Assembly (NCBI RefSeq): GCF_006345815.1
Contig: NZ_VCIG01000005.1
Coordinates: 186,001 to 250,000 of the forward strand
Reading direction: 5' to 3'
Origin: Ochrobactrum sp. CGA5
Lineage (GTDB): Bacteria; Pseudomonadota; Alphaproteobacteria; Rhizobiales; Rhizobiaceae
DNA: 64,000 nt
The notes under the pieces are model-generated. The model was not told the origin of the DNA. It ran no database searches and worked only from the letters and a program-made list of their open reading frames with translations. The translations under genes and the position numbers were made by a program. Positions 27,830-36,576 of this stretch are shown here, piece by piece. Within the stretch, counting starts at the first letter, position 1, and each line of letters begins with the position of its first letter.

Positions 27830-30745
27830 ATGATGATGGACGGCAGAATGCTCTTCCTGCTTGTCCTTCTACCATTTCTTGGCAGCGCCATAACCGGATT
27901 ATTCAGGGGGGCGGATCGTAGCGGTTCGGCCTGGTTTACGGGTGCGATCGCTCTCGTTGCCTTTGTGGTGACCGCGAGCCTCTATCCCATCGTATCGGAC
28001 GGCAAGGTGCTTCATGGCACTGTGGAATGGCTTCCGGCCTATGGTCTCAATGTCACCTTTCGGATGGATGGCTTTGCCTGGCTCTTTGCCATGCTCATTA
28101 CAGGCATCGGCCTGCTGGTTGTCATTTATGCCCGTTACTATATGTCGCCCGAAGATCCGGTCCCGAGGTTCTTCTCGTTCCTTTTGTCGTTCATGGGGTC
28201 GATGCTCGGCGTGGTTCTGTCGGGCAATCTGATATTGCTCGCCGTGTTCTGGGAGCTGACCAGTATCTTTTCGTTCCTGCTGATCGGTTATTGGTATCAC
28301 AATGCCAGTGCGCGTGATGGCGCCCGTATGGCGCTGACAGTGACGGGAATTGGCGGATTCTGTTTGCTGGCAGGCGTCCTGATCCTGGGCCACATCGTCG
28401 GAAGCTACGATCTCGACAAGGTTCTCGCAGCGGGCAACGTTGTTCGCACACACCCGCTTTACAGTGTGGCGTTGATCCTCATTCTGCTTGGTGCGTTCAC
28501 GAAGAGCGCGCAGTTCCCATTCCATTTCTGGCTTCCCAATGCCATGGCAGCGCCGACGCCCGTATCGGCCTATCTGCATTCGGCAACCATGGTGAAGGCG
28601 GGCGTTTTCCTGCTCGCTCGCCTATGGCCTGTTCTCGCAGGCACGGAAGAGTGGTTCTGGATCGTTGGTTCGGCAGGCCTGATTACGCTTTTGATCGCGA
28701 GTTTCTTCGCGGTTTTCCAGCAGGACCTTAAAGGCCTTCTGGCCTATTCGACCATCAGTAACCTTGGTTTGATTACCGTCCTGCTTTCTCTTGGCAGCCC
28801 GCTTGCCGCCGTTGCCGCTATCTTCCACATGGTCAACCACGCGATTTTCAAGGCATCGCTTTTCATGGCTGCCGGTATCATCGACCATGAGACAGGCACG
28901 CGCGACATGCGCAGATTGAGCGGACTTTTGCGCCCGATGCCTTACACGGCGACGCTTGCTATGGTGGCGAGTGCATCCATGGCGGGTGTGCCACTGCTCA
29001 ATGGCTTCATTTCCAAGGAAATGTTCTTTGCCGAAGCGGTGGAAACACATATGGCGTCGTGGCTCGACACGATCACGCCCTATGTGGCTACGATTGCTGG
29101 CATCTTCACCGTCGCTTATTCCGTGCGCTTCATCTATTCGACGTTCTTTGGTCCTCCGCCCCATGACCTGCCGCATGAGCCTCACGAGCCGCCGCACTGG
29201 ATGCGCCGTCCCATCGAGCTTCTGGTGCTGCTTTGCCTGTTGATCGGCATAATTCCGGGTCTTTCCATCGGGCCGTTCCTGCATTCGGCTGTTCTGTCGG
29301 TATTGGGCAAGGCGACGCCTGAATACAGTCTTTCGGTCTGGCATGGCTTCAACTTACCGCTGATGATGAGTATCGTCGCCATGATCGGAGGCATCCTTCT
29401 GCACTGGATGCTGAAGAACTATCTCACCACCAGTGAGGACGGTCCGCCGCTTTTCAGACATTTGCAGGGCCAGCGCATTTTCGAGCGTGTTCTGGTGACC
29501 TTGTCATGGAACTGGGCGCGTAAAGCAGAAGCCTTCCTCAGTACGCGCCGTCTGCAGCCACAGCTCCGTATCGTGGTGGCGGTCGCTGTCCTTGCTGCCG
29601 CCTGGCCGATTTTCGCGTCCGGCCTGCAGTCCGGTTCGCTCGGCGCTCAACCGGTGGACCCGATCTTTGCCGGTCTCTGGATCCTTGGTGGAGCCTGCGC
29701 CATAGGTGCGGCCTATCAGGCAAAATATCACCGGCTGGCAGCGCTGATCCTTCTCGGCGGAGCCGGTCTCATCACCTGCATCACCTTCGTCTGGCTCTCC
29801 GCGCCCGATCTTGCCGTAACCCAGTTGCTGGTCGAGATCGTCACCACCGTTTTGCTGCTTCTCGGCCTTCGTTGGCTGCCGAAGCGCTGGGAGGATTCTG
29901 ATCCGGTCCCGGTGCAAATTGGCGCGCGCATCCGTCGTTATCGCGACCTGTTGCTTGCAATCGGCAGCGGAGCAGGAGTAGCCCTAATTTCCTATGCGGT
30001 GATGACGCGAATATCGCCCAGCAGCATCGGCGACTATTTCCTAGAAAACGCCTATTCAGGCGGCGGCGGCAAGAATGTCGTGAACGTCATTCTGGTCGAC
30101 TTCCGTGCTTTCGATACTTTTGGCGAAATCGCCGTTCTCGGTATTGTAGGACTTACAGTCTTTGCGCTCCTGCGTCGTTTCCGACCGGCGCCCGACACAA
30201 CCGGATCGACTGCCCAACAGAAGATTCAGGATGCTTATGACGAGGCGGCCCCCGATCGCAAGGCAGGCGAAACGCTTGCCGATTATCTGGCAGTGCCCTC
30301 CGTCATCATGCAGTGGCTCTTCCCCGTCATTATTGTACTGGCGGTACATCTCTTCCTGCGCGGTCATGATCTACCGGGTGGCGGTTTTGCCGCCGGTATC
30401 ACGCTCGCAATTGCATTTTTGCTGCAATATCTGGCCTCAGGCGCGCGCGTGGTTGAAGACCGTTTGCGCATTCTGCCCTTGCGCTGGATAGGGTTGGGTT
30501 TGCTGATCTCTGCGGCGACGGGCGCGGGTTCTTGGTTCTTCGGTTATCCGTTCCTCACCACTTTTTTCCAGTATACGGAAATACCGCATATCGGAAAAAT
30601 GCCGACAGCCAGTGCCCTGCTGTTCGATCTTGGCGTCTTCAGCCTCGTGGTTGGCGCAACCGTCCTTGTTTTGATCGCTCTTGCGCACCAATCCCTCCGT
30701 AAACATCGGGTCGAAAAGCTCGCTGCAACGAAGGAGGAGAGCTGA
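27830..30745 (+). CDS. phaA: Multisubunit cation/proton antiporter subunit A with fused B domain
   Basis: A 971-residue, highly hydrophobic protein. The first 500 residues are an MrpA/NuoL-type proton channel (VFWELTSIFSFLLIGYW, AQFPFHFWLPNAMAAPTPVS, HMVNHAIFKASLFMAAG). The last 150 form an MnhB/PhaB domain (LPGGGFAAGITLAIAFLLQY), so this is the fused PhaAB form of group 2 systems. The complex exchanges cytoplasmic K+ or Na+ for external protons and supports pH and salt tolerance. AGGAGG lies ten bases before the ATG. It opens a six-gene run with 1- or 4-nt overlaps. Confidence 0.95.
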   Translation: MMMDGRMLFLLVLLPFLGSAITGLFRGADRSGSAWFTGAIALVAFVVTASLYPIVSDGKVLHGTVEWLPAYGLNVTFRMDGFAWLFAMLITGIGLLVVIYARYYMSPEDPVPRFFSFLLSFMGSMLGVVLSGNLILLAVFWELTSIFSFLLIGYWYHNASARDGARMALTVTGIGGFCLLAGVLILGHIVGSYDLDKVLAAGNVVRTHPLYSVALILILLGAFTKSAQFPFHFWLPNAMAAPTPVSAYLHSATMVKAGVFLLARLWPVLAGTEEWFWIVGSAGLITLLIASFFAVFQQDLKGLLAYSTISNLGLITVLLSLGSPLAAVAAIFHMVNHAIFKASLFMAAGIIDHETGTRDMRRLSGLLRPMPYTATLAMVASASMAGVPLLNGFISKEMFFAEAVETHMASWLDTITPYVATIAGIFTVAYSVRFIYSTFFGPPPHDLPHEPHEPPHWMRRPIELLVLLCLLIGIIPGLSIGPFLHSAVLSVLGKATPEYSLSVWHGFNLPLMMSIVAMIGGILLHWMLKNYLTTSEDGPPLFRHLQGQRIFERVLVTLSWNWARKAEAFLSTRRLQPQLRIVVAVAVLAAAWPIFASGLQSGSLGAQPVDPIFAGLWILGGACAIGAAYQAKYHRLAALILLGGAGLITCITFVWLSAPDLAVTQLLVEIVTTVLLLLGLRWLPKRWEDSDPVPVQIGARIRRYRDLLLAIGSGAGVALISYAVMTRISPSSIGDYFLENAYSGGGGKNVVNVILVDFRAFDTFGEIAVLGIVGLTVFALLRRFRPAPDTTGSTAQQKIQDAYDEAAPDRKAGETLADYLAVPSVIMQWLFPVIIVLAVHLFLRGHDLPGGGFAAGITLAIAFLLQYLASGARVVEDRLRILPLRWIGLGLLISAATGAGSWFFGYPFLTTFFQYTEIPHIGKMPTASALLFDLGVFSLVVGATVLVLIALAHQSLRKHRVEKLAATKEES

Positions 30746-31083
30746 TGGAACTCGTTCTTGCTCTGGCAATCGGCGTGTTGATGGCATCCGGTGTGTGGCT
30801 CATCCTACGCCCGCGTACATTTCAGGTAGCGATCGGCCTGTCGTTGATTTCCTACGCCGTCAATCTCTTCATCTTCTCGATGGGACGCCTGCGCACGAAT
30901 GCTGCGCCGGTGCTGGATAGCGGTGTCGACGTTCAGGCTGCACAATATACCGATCCGGTGCCACAAGCGCTCGTTCTGACCGCCATCGTTATCGGTTTCG
31001 CAATGACCGCACTTTTCCTTGTCGTGCTGCTCGCCTCGCGCGGGTTGACGCGTACGGACCACGTGGACGGCAAGGAGAACTGA
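30745..31083 (+). CDS. phaC: Cation/proton antiporter subunit C
   Basis: A 112-residue MnhC/NuoK-like protein with three membrane helices (ALAIGVLMASGVWLIL, VAIGLSLISYAVNLFIFSMG, ALVLTAIVIGFAMTALFLVV). It overlaps phaA by one base (TGATG) and phaD likewise. Part of the membrane complex encoded by this operon. Confidence 0.95.
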   Translation: MELVLALAIGVLMASGVWLILRPRTFQVAIGLSLISYAVNLFIFSMGRLRTNAAPVLDSGVDVQAAQYTDPVPQALVLTAIVIGFAMTALFLVVLLASRGLTRTDHVDGKEN

Positions 31084-32714
31084 TGTTGGACTGGAAAACG
31101 CACCTCATCGTTGCTCCGATCGTTCTGCCACTTGTCACCGCAGCCGTCCTGCTGCTGTTCGACGAGCGCAAGCGCAAGCTCAAGATGGCCATCAATTCCA
31201 TCTCTACCTTGGGCTTGATCGCGATTGCGATTACGCTTGCTGGCATGGCGAGCGACAAGGCGCCCGACGCTCTGGTTTACCTCATCGGCAACTGGCCCGC
31301 ACCGTTCGGCATCGTGCTGGTTCTGGATCGTCTCGCGGCTCTTATGCTTATACTGGCCAGTTTGCTCGGTATGGCTTCTCTCAGTTTCGCGCTCGCGCAT
31401 TGGTATAAGGCCAGCCCGCATTTCCATACGATTTTCCAGCTTTTGCTTATGGGGCTGAACGGCGCATTTCTGACTGGCGACCTGTTCAACCTCTTTGTGT
31501 TTTTTGAAGTCATGCTGGCTGCATCCTATGGCCTGGCGCTGCATGGCTCAGGTCCGGCGCGCGTAAAGGCCGGCATGCACTATATTGCCGTCAATCTCGT
31601 CGCTTCATCGCTGTTCCTGATCGGGGTCAGCCTGATCTATGGCGTGACCGGCACACTGAATATGGCCGATCTTGCGCAGAGAATTCCGCAGGTCGCTCTC
31701 GAAGATCGTATGCTACTTGAAGCGGGTGCCGCGGTTCTGGGCGTTGCATTCCTCGTCAAGGCAGGCATGTGGCCGCTCAATTTCTGGCTTGCGCCGACCT
31801 ATACTGCGGCGGCCGCGCCTGTGGCCGCCGTCTTCGCCATCATGAGCAAGGTGGGAATCTATGTGCTTCTGCGGCTCTCGCCATTGATGTTCGGCATCGG
31901 TGCAGGTTCCTCCTATGGCTTCGGTAATGACTGGCTCTATTTCGGCGGAATGGTCACGCTTGCCTTTGGCCTTATCGGGGTCGTCGCGTCGCAGGCAATG
32001 GGACGTCTTGCCAGCTATAGTATCCTCGTGTCTTCCGGCACGTTGCTGGCTGCGATTGGCAGCGGCAATACGGCCATGACCGGCGCCGCACTGTTCTATA
32101 TGGTCAGTTCCACCCTCACTATTGCAGCGTTTTTCCTGCTGATCGAACTAATCGAACGCGGACAGGATGCAGCTGCAAACGTTCTTGCCGTCACCATGGA
32201 AGCCTATGGCGACGAAGAGGAGGAAGAAGAAGAAGACGAGGTTGGGGCCGTACTGCCTGCAACCCTCGCGGTCCTCGGAACGTTCTTCGGAATCTGTGCG
32301 ATATTGCTGATCGGCTTGCCCCCATTCTCCGGTTTCATCGCCAAGTTCCTGATCCTGGCAGCCGTTTTCAACGGTGATGGCCCGACCCCGCAACTCGCAA
32401 CGCCTGTCAGCGCGTCAAGCTGGGCTTTGATCGCGCTCCTTTTGCTATCCGGTCTTTCAGCATTGATTGCGATGACACGTACCGGTATTCGCACGTTCTG
32501 GGCGTCGCTCGAAGGCAATGTGCCGCGTGTTCTGGTGCGGGAAGTGGTGCCGATTGCAGGACTTCTGGCAATCTGTCTGGTGCTGACTATCGCAGCCGGT
32601 CCGGCCATGCGCTATATGGATGAAACGGCCCGTTCGCTGCACAATCCAGCATCCTATATCAGCAGTGTCCTCAACGCGCCCCGCGCTGGCGCGCAAGCGG
32701 AGGAGGCGCAGTGA
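31083..32714 (+). CDS. phaD: Cation/proton antiporter subunit D
   Basis: A 543-residue MrpD/NuoN-like proton-translocating subunit with about 14 hydrophobic segments. Motifs include FFEVMLAASYGLALHG and LVKAGMWPLNFWLAPTYTAA, with the conserved lysine in the latter. Residues about 377-386 form an unusual acidic run (DEEEEEEEDE) in a cytoplasmic or periplasmic loop; reading frame and codon use continue normally on both sides. Confidence 0.95.
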   Translation: MLDWKTHLIVAPIVLPLVTAAVLLLFDERKRKLKMAINSISTLGLIAIAITLAGMASDKAPDALVYLIGNWPAPFGIVLVLDRLAALMLILASLLGMASLSFALAHWYKASPHFHTIFQLLLMGLNGAFLTGDLFNLFVFFEVMLAASYGLALHGSGPARVKAGMHYIAVNLVASSLFLIGVSLIYGVTGTLNMADLAQRIPQVALEDRMLLEAGAAVLGVAFLVKAGMWPLNFWLAPTYTAAAAPVAAVFAIMSKVGIYVLLRLSPLMFGIGAGSSYGFGNDWLYFGGMVTLAFGLIGVVASQAMGRLASYSILVSSGTLLAAIGSGNTAMTGAALFYMVSSTLTIAAFFLLIELIERGQDAAANVLAVTMEAYGDEEEEEEEDEVGAVLPATLAVLGTFFGICAILLIGLPPFSGFIAKFLILAAVFNGDGPTPQLATPVSASSWALIALLLLSGLSALIAMTRTGIRTFWASLEGNVPRVLVREVVPIAGLLAICLVLTIAAGPAMRYMDETARSLHNPASYISSVLNAPRAGAQAEEAQ

Positions 32715-33226
32715 AGAGAGTCCTGCCTTACCCGCTTCTGTTCGCCTCGCTGCTCCTGTTCTGGTTGCTTTTGAACGGATTCACACGAGCACAGCTCCTG
32801 CTTGGTGCGATCATTGCGCTCGTGGCGTGTCTGGTCATGACAGCCCTGCAACCGCAGAAGAACCATATTCGTTCGATCCCGACGATGTTCGGGCTGTTCG
32901 GCACCATGAGCTATGACATCCTGCAATCCAACATCGCAGTGGCAGGTATCATATTGTCACGCAAGCGCAAGCGGCGTCCGGGCTTTGTGGTTATCCAGCT
33001 TGATCTGGAAAATCGAACAGCGCTTGCCGTCCTCGCCTGCATAATCACTGCGACGCCGGGCACGGCCTGGGTGGATTACAATGCTGCGCGACGCGAACTC
33101 ACCATTCACGTGCTTGATCTGGAAGACGCGCAAGCGTGGCGGGACACGATCAAGGGAAGATATGAGCAGCGGCTCATCAAGATATTTGGAGCGGCAGATG
33201 CCGTGGAAGAGGAGAAATCCGCATGA
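32711..33226 (+). CDS. phaE: Cation/proton antiporter subunit E
   Basis: A 171-residue MnhE-family protein: two N-terminal hydrophobic helices, then a soluble segment with VIQLDLENRTALAVLACIIT and TPGTAWVDYN, the family core. GTG start overlapping phaD by 4 nt; ends in an ATGA overlap with phaF. Confidence 0.95.
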   Translation: MKRVLPYPLLFASLLLFWLLLNGFTRAQLLLGAIIALVACLVMTALQPQKNHIRSIPTMFGLFGTMSYDILQSNIAVAGIILSRKRKRRPGFVVIQLDLENRTALAVLACIITATPGTAWVDYNAARRELTIHVLDLEDAQAWRDTIKGRYEQRLIKIFGAADAVEEEKSA

Positions 33227-33504
33227 GCGCAGTTATCATCTTCTGGTCTCTGCTCGCCGCTCAGCTGATGCTTCTCGGTGCGATGACTTGCGCGGTCTAC
33301 AGGCTTCTGGTGGGACCGCGCGCGCAGGATCGCATTCTTGCGACTGACGCGCTTTACCTCAATGCGCTGCTTCTCCTGATCACGTTTGGCATACGCACGG
33401 GCAGTATCATCTATTTCGAGGCGGCGCTGATTATCGCTCTTCTTGGTTTCGTCGCAACCGTGGCACTGTCGAAATTCCTCATGCGCGGGGAGGTGATCGA
33501 ATGA
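33223..33504 (+). CDS. phaF: Cation/proton antiporter subunit F
   Basis: A 93-residue MnhF-family protein with three membrane helices; the segment YRLLVGPRAQDRILATDALY is diagnostic of the family. It overlaps both neighbours by 4 nt. Confidence 0.94.
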   Translation: MSAVIIFWSLLAAQLMLLGAMTCAVYRLLVGPRAQDRILATDALYLNALLLLITFGIRTGSIIYFEAALIIALLGFVATVALSKFLMRGEVIE

Positions 33505-33851
33505 TAAATGCAGGGGAACTCCCTCTATGGGCAGCTATTGTCATCGCTTTTTTTCTGGTCGCCGGTGCCTTCCTCACGTTGGTTGGATGCATAGGGCTTG
33601 TCCGTTTCAAAAGCTTTTATGAGCGCGTTCATGCCCCTACACTTGGCTCATCCTTCGGAGCCGGTGGCATCCTGATCGCGTCGATTATATTTTTCTCCAT
33701 CTTGCAATCGAAGCCGATTCTGCATGAAGTGCTAATTGCCGTTTTTGTGGTTGTCACAACGCCGGTAACACTCATGCTGCTCAGCCGCGCCGTGATCCAT
33801 CGCGACAGAACGCAGGACAGCAGGGAGCTGCCTTCATCTTCCGACCCGTGA
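33501..33851 (+). CDS. phaG: Cation/proton antiporter subunit G
   Basis: A 116-residue MnhG-family protein with three helices; VGCIGLVRFKSFYERVHAPT and LGSSFGAGGILIAS are the family core. It is the last gene of the antiporter operon, followed by a hairpin without a T-run at 33878-33915. Confidence 0.94.
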   Translation: MINAGELPLWAAIVIAFFLVAGAFLTLVGCIGLVRFKSFYERVHAPTLGSSFGAGGILIASIIFFSILQSKPILHEVLIAVFVVVTTPVTLMLLSRAVIHRDRTQDSRELPSSSDP

Positions 33852-33877
33852 TAGGTCTGTAGGTAGTATGCTTTAGG

Positions 33878-33915
33878 GTGCGGAGAGGGCGGAAAGCCAG
33901 CATTTCCGCCGCACC
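33878..33915 (+). terminator. Bulged hairpin after phaG, possible terminator
   Basis: GGTGC and GGCGGAAA pair with TTTCCGCC and GCACC around a 7-nt loop, with a short bulge. No T-run follows, so termination is uncertain; it may protect the 3' end of the antiporter mRNA. Confidence 0.4.
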
Positions 33916-34197
33916 AAATGGGGAACTTCGCTGTTTCATCATGGAGGCAGCGTCTGTCGCTTCCGGGCTGACCGGAGACCTGTTTTGGAGTTCGCTCCAA
34001 GACCGGCTATCCTGAGAACCGGAAACACTATCCGCCATTTGCCGAATCCTTGGGCTGACTGCCAACGACTGCGGAGCGGAAGCAGTGGCTTATCGTTGTT
34101 TTGGACATTTGGAGGAGTGTTCCGAAGCTGCGGCCAATTGTCCAATCGGGCCTTTGCCCGAGACAAGTGAATTGAAGGATCAGGCCAATTGAATTAT

Positions 34198-34226
34198 CTG
34201 AATTTCAGTAATTTCTGAAAATTCAG
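34198..34226. promoter_or_regulatory. Tandem palindromes upstream of the cyd regulator, candidate operator
   Basis: CTGAATTTCAG (34198-34208) and CTGAAAATTCAG (34215-34226) are two near-perfect inverted repeats with starts 17 bp apart, ending 21 bp before the TTG start of the GbsR-type gene. Position and symmetry suit autoregulation by that dimeric regulator. The rest of the 395-bp gap from phaG shows no gene. Confidence 0.55.
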
Positions 34227-34246
34227 AACTTACGGGAGAGAGAGTT

Positions 34247-34831
34247 TTGGAATTGTCGCCAATCGTTCAGTCGTTCGTGCTCCACTTCGGAGAAATGGGC
34301 AGCCGTTGGGGCATCAACCGCACCGTGGGGCAGATATATGCGCTGCTATATATATCGCCTGAGCCTCTTTGCGCTGACCAGATCGTCGATGCGCTCGGTG
34401 TATCGCGTTCAAATGTATCCATGGGCATTCGCGAGTTACAGGGCTGGAACCTGGTGCTCTTGAAACACATTCCCGGTGATCGTCGCGATTTCTTCACGAC
34501 ACCCGACGACGTGTGGCAGATTCTGCGTACGCTCGCCGAAGAGCGAAAGAAGCGCGAGATCGATCCGACACTGACCGTTTTGCGTGAAATCCTTATGGAG
34601 CAGCCGAAAAGTGACAGTGATCGTTATGCGCAGGAACGCATGACGGACATGTACGGCCTGATCGAAAGGCTGACCAACTGGTATGATGACGTCAAACGGC
34701 TCGACACCGACCGTTTGACCAGTCTTCTGGCGCTTGGCGCCAAAGTGACCCGCTTCCTTGAAACCACAGACAGAATTGTGGCGCTTGGGCGTGGGCGAAC
34801 ATCGGCCAAGAAGGAGCCTAGGCGAGAGTGA
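34247..34831 (+). CDS. GbsR/MarR-type transcriptional regulator
   Basis: A 194-residue regulator of the GbsR group (winged helix, MarR superfamily). The helix-turn-helix spans about residues 38-75 (LCADQIVDALGVSRSNVSMG then IRELQGWNLV), with the wing in HIPGDRRDFFTTPDD. The C-terminal half is helical and probably dimerises. TTG start after GGGAGAGAGAG. It overlaps cydD by 4 nt (GTGA), so it is the first gene of the cyd run and likely controls cytochrome bd synthesis; the signal it senses is unknown. Confidence 0.88.
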   Translation: MELSPIVQSFVLHFGEMGSRWGINRTVGQIYALLYISPEPLCADQIVDALGVSRSNVSMGIRELQGWNLVLLKHIPGDRRDFFTTPDDVWQILRTLAEERKKREIDPTLTVLREILMEQPKSDSDRYAQERMTDMYGLIERLTNWYDDVKRLDTDRLTSLLALGAKVTRFLETTDRIVALGRGRTSAKKEPRRE

Positions 34832-36576
34832 CATCCGTTGTCCCCCAAACGGAAACAATGACGGCACAGAACGGAGAAGCGGCGGGCGAACAAAAAGGTT
34901 CGCGCCGCTCGCAGCGTCGTCCTGTTCCATCCTTGCTGAAGCGGGGGGCATATCTTCAGGCGTTGGCCGCACTTTTGTGGCTGCCGCAAGCGGGCATTCT
35001 CGCTTATGCCATCGGGCGACTGGCCGATACTGGTTTCGATAATTCCATCTATTATAGCGCTGTAAGCATCTTCGCGCTCGGCTGCTTGCGCAGTATTCTC
35101 GACAGTGCAGGTGCGGCAAACGCTTTCGATGCTGCCCGACAGGAACTTTCCCGTTTGCGAGCCGATGCTGTGTCAGCGCTTGCGCGGCGCTCACCGCTCG
35201 ACATTACACGCCCGTCATCTGGCGAGGCGGCGAGCATTCTGGCCGAACAGGCGGAAATGGTCGTTGCCTATCTCTCGCGCTTCGTGCCCGTCCGCATTCG
35301 TGTCATGCTGGTTCCGTTAGCGATACTGATGGTCGTGCTCTGGTACTCTTGGGCCGCAGCGCTTGTCCTGATGGTGGCCGCACCGCTGATACCGATTTTC
35401 ATGGCGTTGATCGGCTGGCGTGCCAAGGCCGCCAGTGAAAAACAACTCACTGCTCTTGGCGGCATGAATGGCTTTCTTCTCGACCGCCTGCGTGGACTTG
35501 CAACCATTAGAACATTCCATGCCGTGGACTCTACGGCGAACCGCTTGCGGGAAAATGCCGAGACCTTGCGCTCGAAGACTATGTCGGTCCTGCGCATAGC
35601 ATTTCTCTCATCTGCCGTGCTTGAACTGTTTGCTGCCATCGGCGTCGCAATGGTTGCGGTCTATATTGGTTTTCATCTGCTGGGTCAGCTCAACTTCGGA
35701 GCGTGGGGCCACAAGCTGACCTTGGCGGAAGGACTGTTTGTCCTGCTTCTGTCTCCCGCTTTCTTTGAACCGTTGCGCGACCTTTCAGCCGTCTGGCACG
35801 ACCGGGCGGCCGGCGAAGCCTCGATTGATGCGCTTGAAAAGCTCGCGAAACATTCGAGGTCGGTGGTCGGGAAGAGTGGAGGCCAAACAGTAGCTGTCGG
35901 CGCACCCGCAGTTACTCTACACAATATCGACTTCAGTTATGGGGCCGAAGCCAAGGTGCTCCACGAATTCAGCCTTGATGTTGCGGCCGGTGAACATGTG
36001 GCGTTGTTAGCGCCGAGTGGCTACGGAAAATCGACCATTCTGGCGCTTATTGCCGGACTGATCGCGCTGCAGGGGGGGCGGATAAAAATCGGCGATGTCG
36101 AACTCACTGACGAAACAGCAACCGCGCTTCGCGCGAGGATGAGCTGGATCGGCCAGAAGCCGCATATCTTTGCCGGTTCAGCCCGCCACAACATCACGCT
36201 GGGTCGAAAAGCCGAAATCGAAACCACGAAAGCCATCATCAACGACATGGCGCTTGGGCATGTTCTGGGCGTCACCGGCAATAGCCTGATAGGCGAAAAC
36301 GGTGCCGGAATCTCGGGCGGGGAAGCCCTGCGACTTGCGCTTTCCCGGGCGGTAGTCGATCAGGCGGCAGACGTTATTCTGGCCGACGAACCCACGGCTC
36401 ATCTGGATCAGGAAACGGCCAGATTCATTGCAGACAGCCTTCTCAAACTCGCAAAAGGCAAGACGCTGCTCGTCGCAACCCACGACGAAACCCTTGCAGG
36501 CAGAATGGATCGTATCATCCGTCTGGACGGCAGCGTGAGTACAGATCCGGACTGGCAGAGGAGGGCAGCGGAATGA
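34828..36576 (+). CDS. cydD: Cytochrome bd assembly ABC transporter, CydD
   Basis: A 582-residue ABC exporter half with an N-terminal six-helix domain and a C-terminal ATPase: Walker A APSGYGKST near residue 395, signature ISGGEALRLALSRA, Walker B VILADEPTAHLD. The wording LRGLATIRTFHAVDSTANRL is typical of CydD. With CydC it forms the heterodimer needed to mature cytochrome bd, by moving reduced thiols or heme-related cargo. The GTG start overlaps the regulator gene; an in-frame ATG 11 codons in is an alternative. Confidence 0.93.
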   Translation: MTSVVPQTETMTAQNGEAAGEQKGSRRSQRRPVPSLLKRGAYLQALAALLWLPQAGILAYAIGRLADTGFDNSIYYSAVSIFALGCLRSILDSAGAANAFDAARQELSRLRADAVSALARRSPLDITRPSSGEAASILAEQAEMVVAYLSRFVPVRIRVMLVPLAILMVVLWYSWAAALVLMVAAPLIPIFMALIGWRAKAASEKQLTALGGMNGFLLDRLRGLATIRTFHAVDSTANRLRENAETLRSKTMSVLRIAFLSSAVLELFAAIGVAMVAVYIGFHLLGQLNFGAWGHKLTLAEGLFVLLLSPAFFEPLRDLSAVWHDRAAGEASIDALEKLAKHSRSVVGKSGGQTVAVGAPAVTLHNIDFSYGAEAKVLHEFSLDVAAGEHVALLAPSGYGKSTILALIAGLIALQGGRIKIGDVELTDETATALRARMSWIGQKPHIFAGSARHNITLGRKAEIETTKAIINDMALGHVLGVTGNSLIGENGAGISGGEALRLALSRAVVDQAADVILADEPTAHLDQETARFIADSLLKLAKGKTLLVATHDETLAGRMDRIIRLDGSVSTDPDWQRRAAE

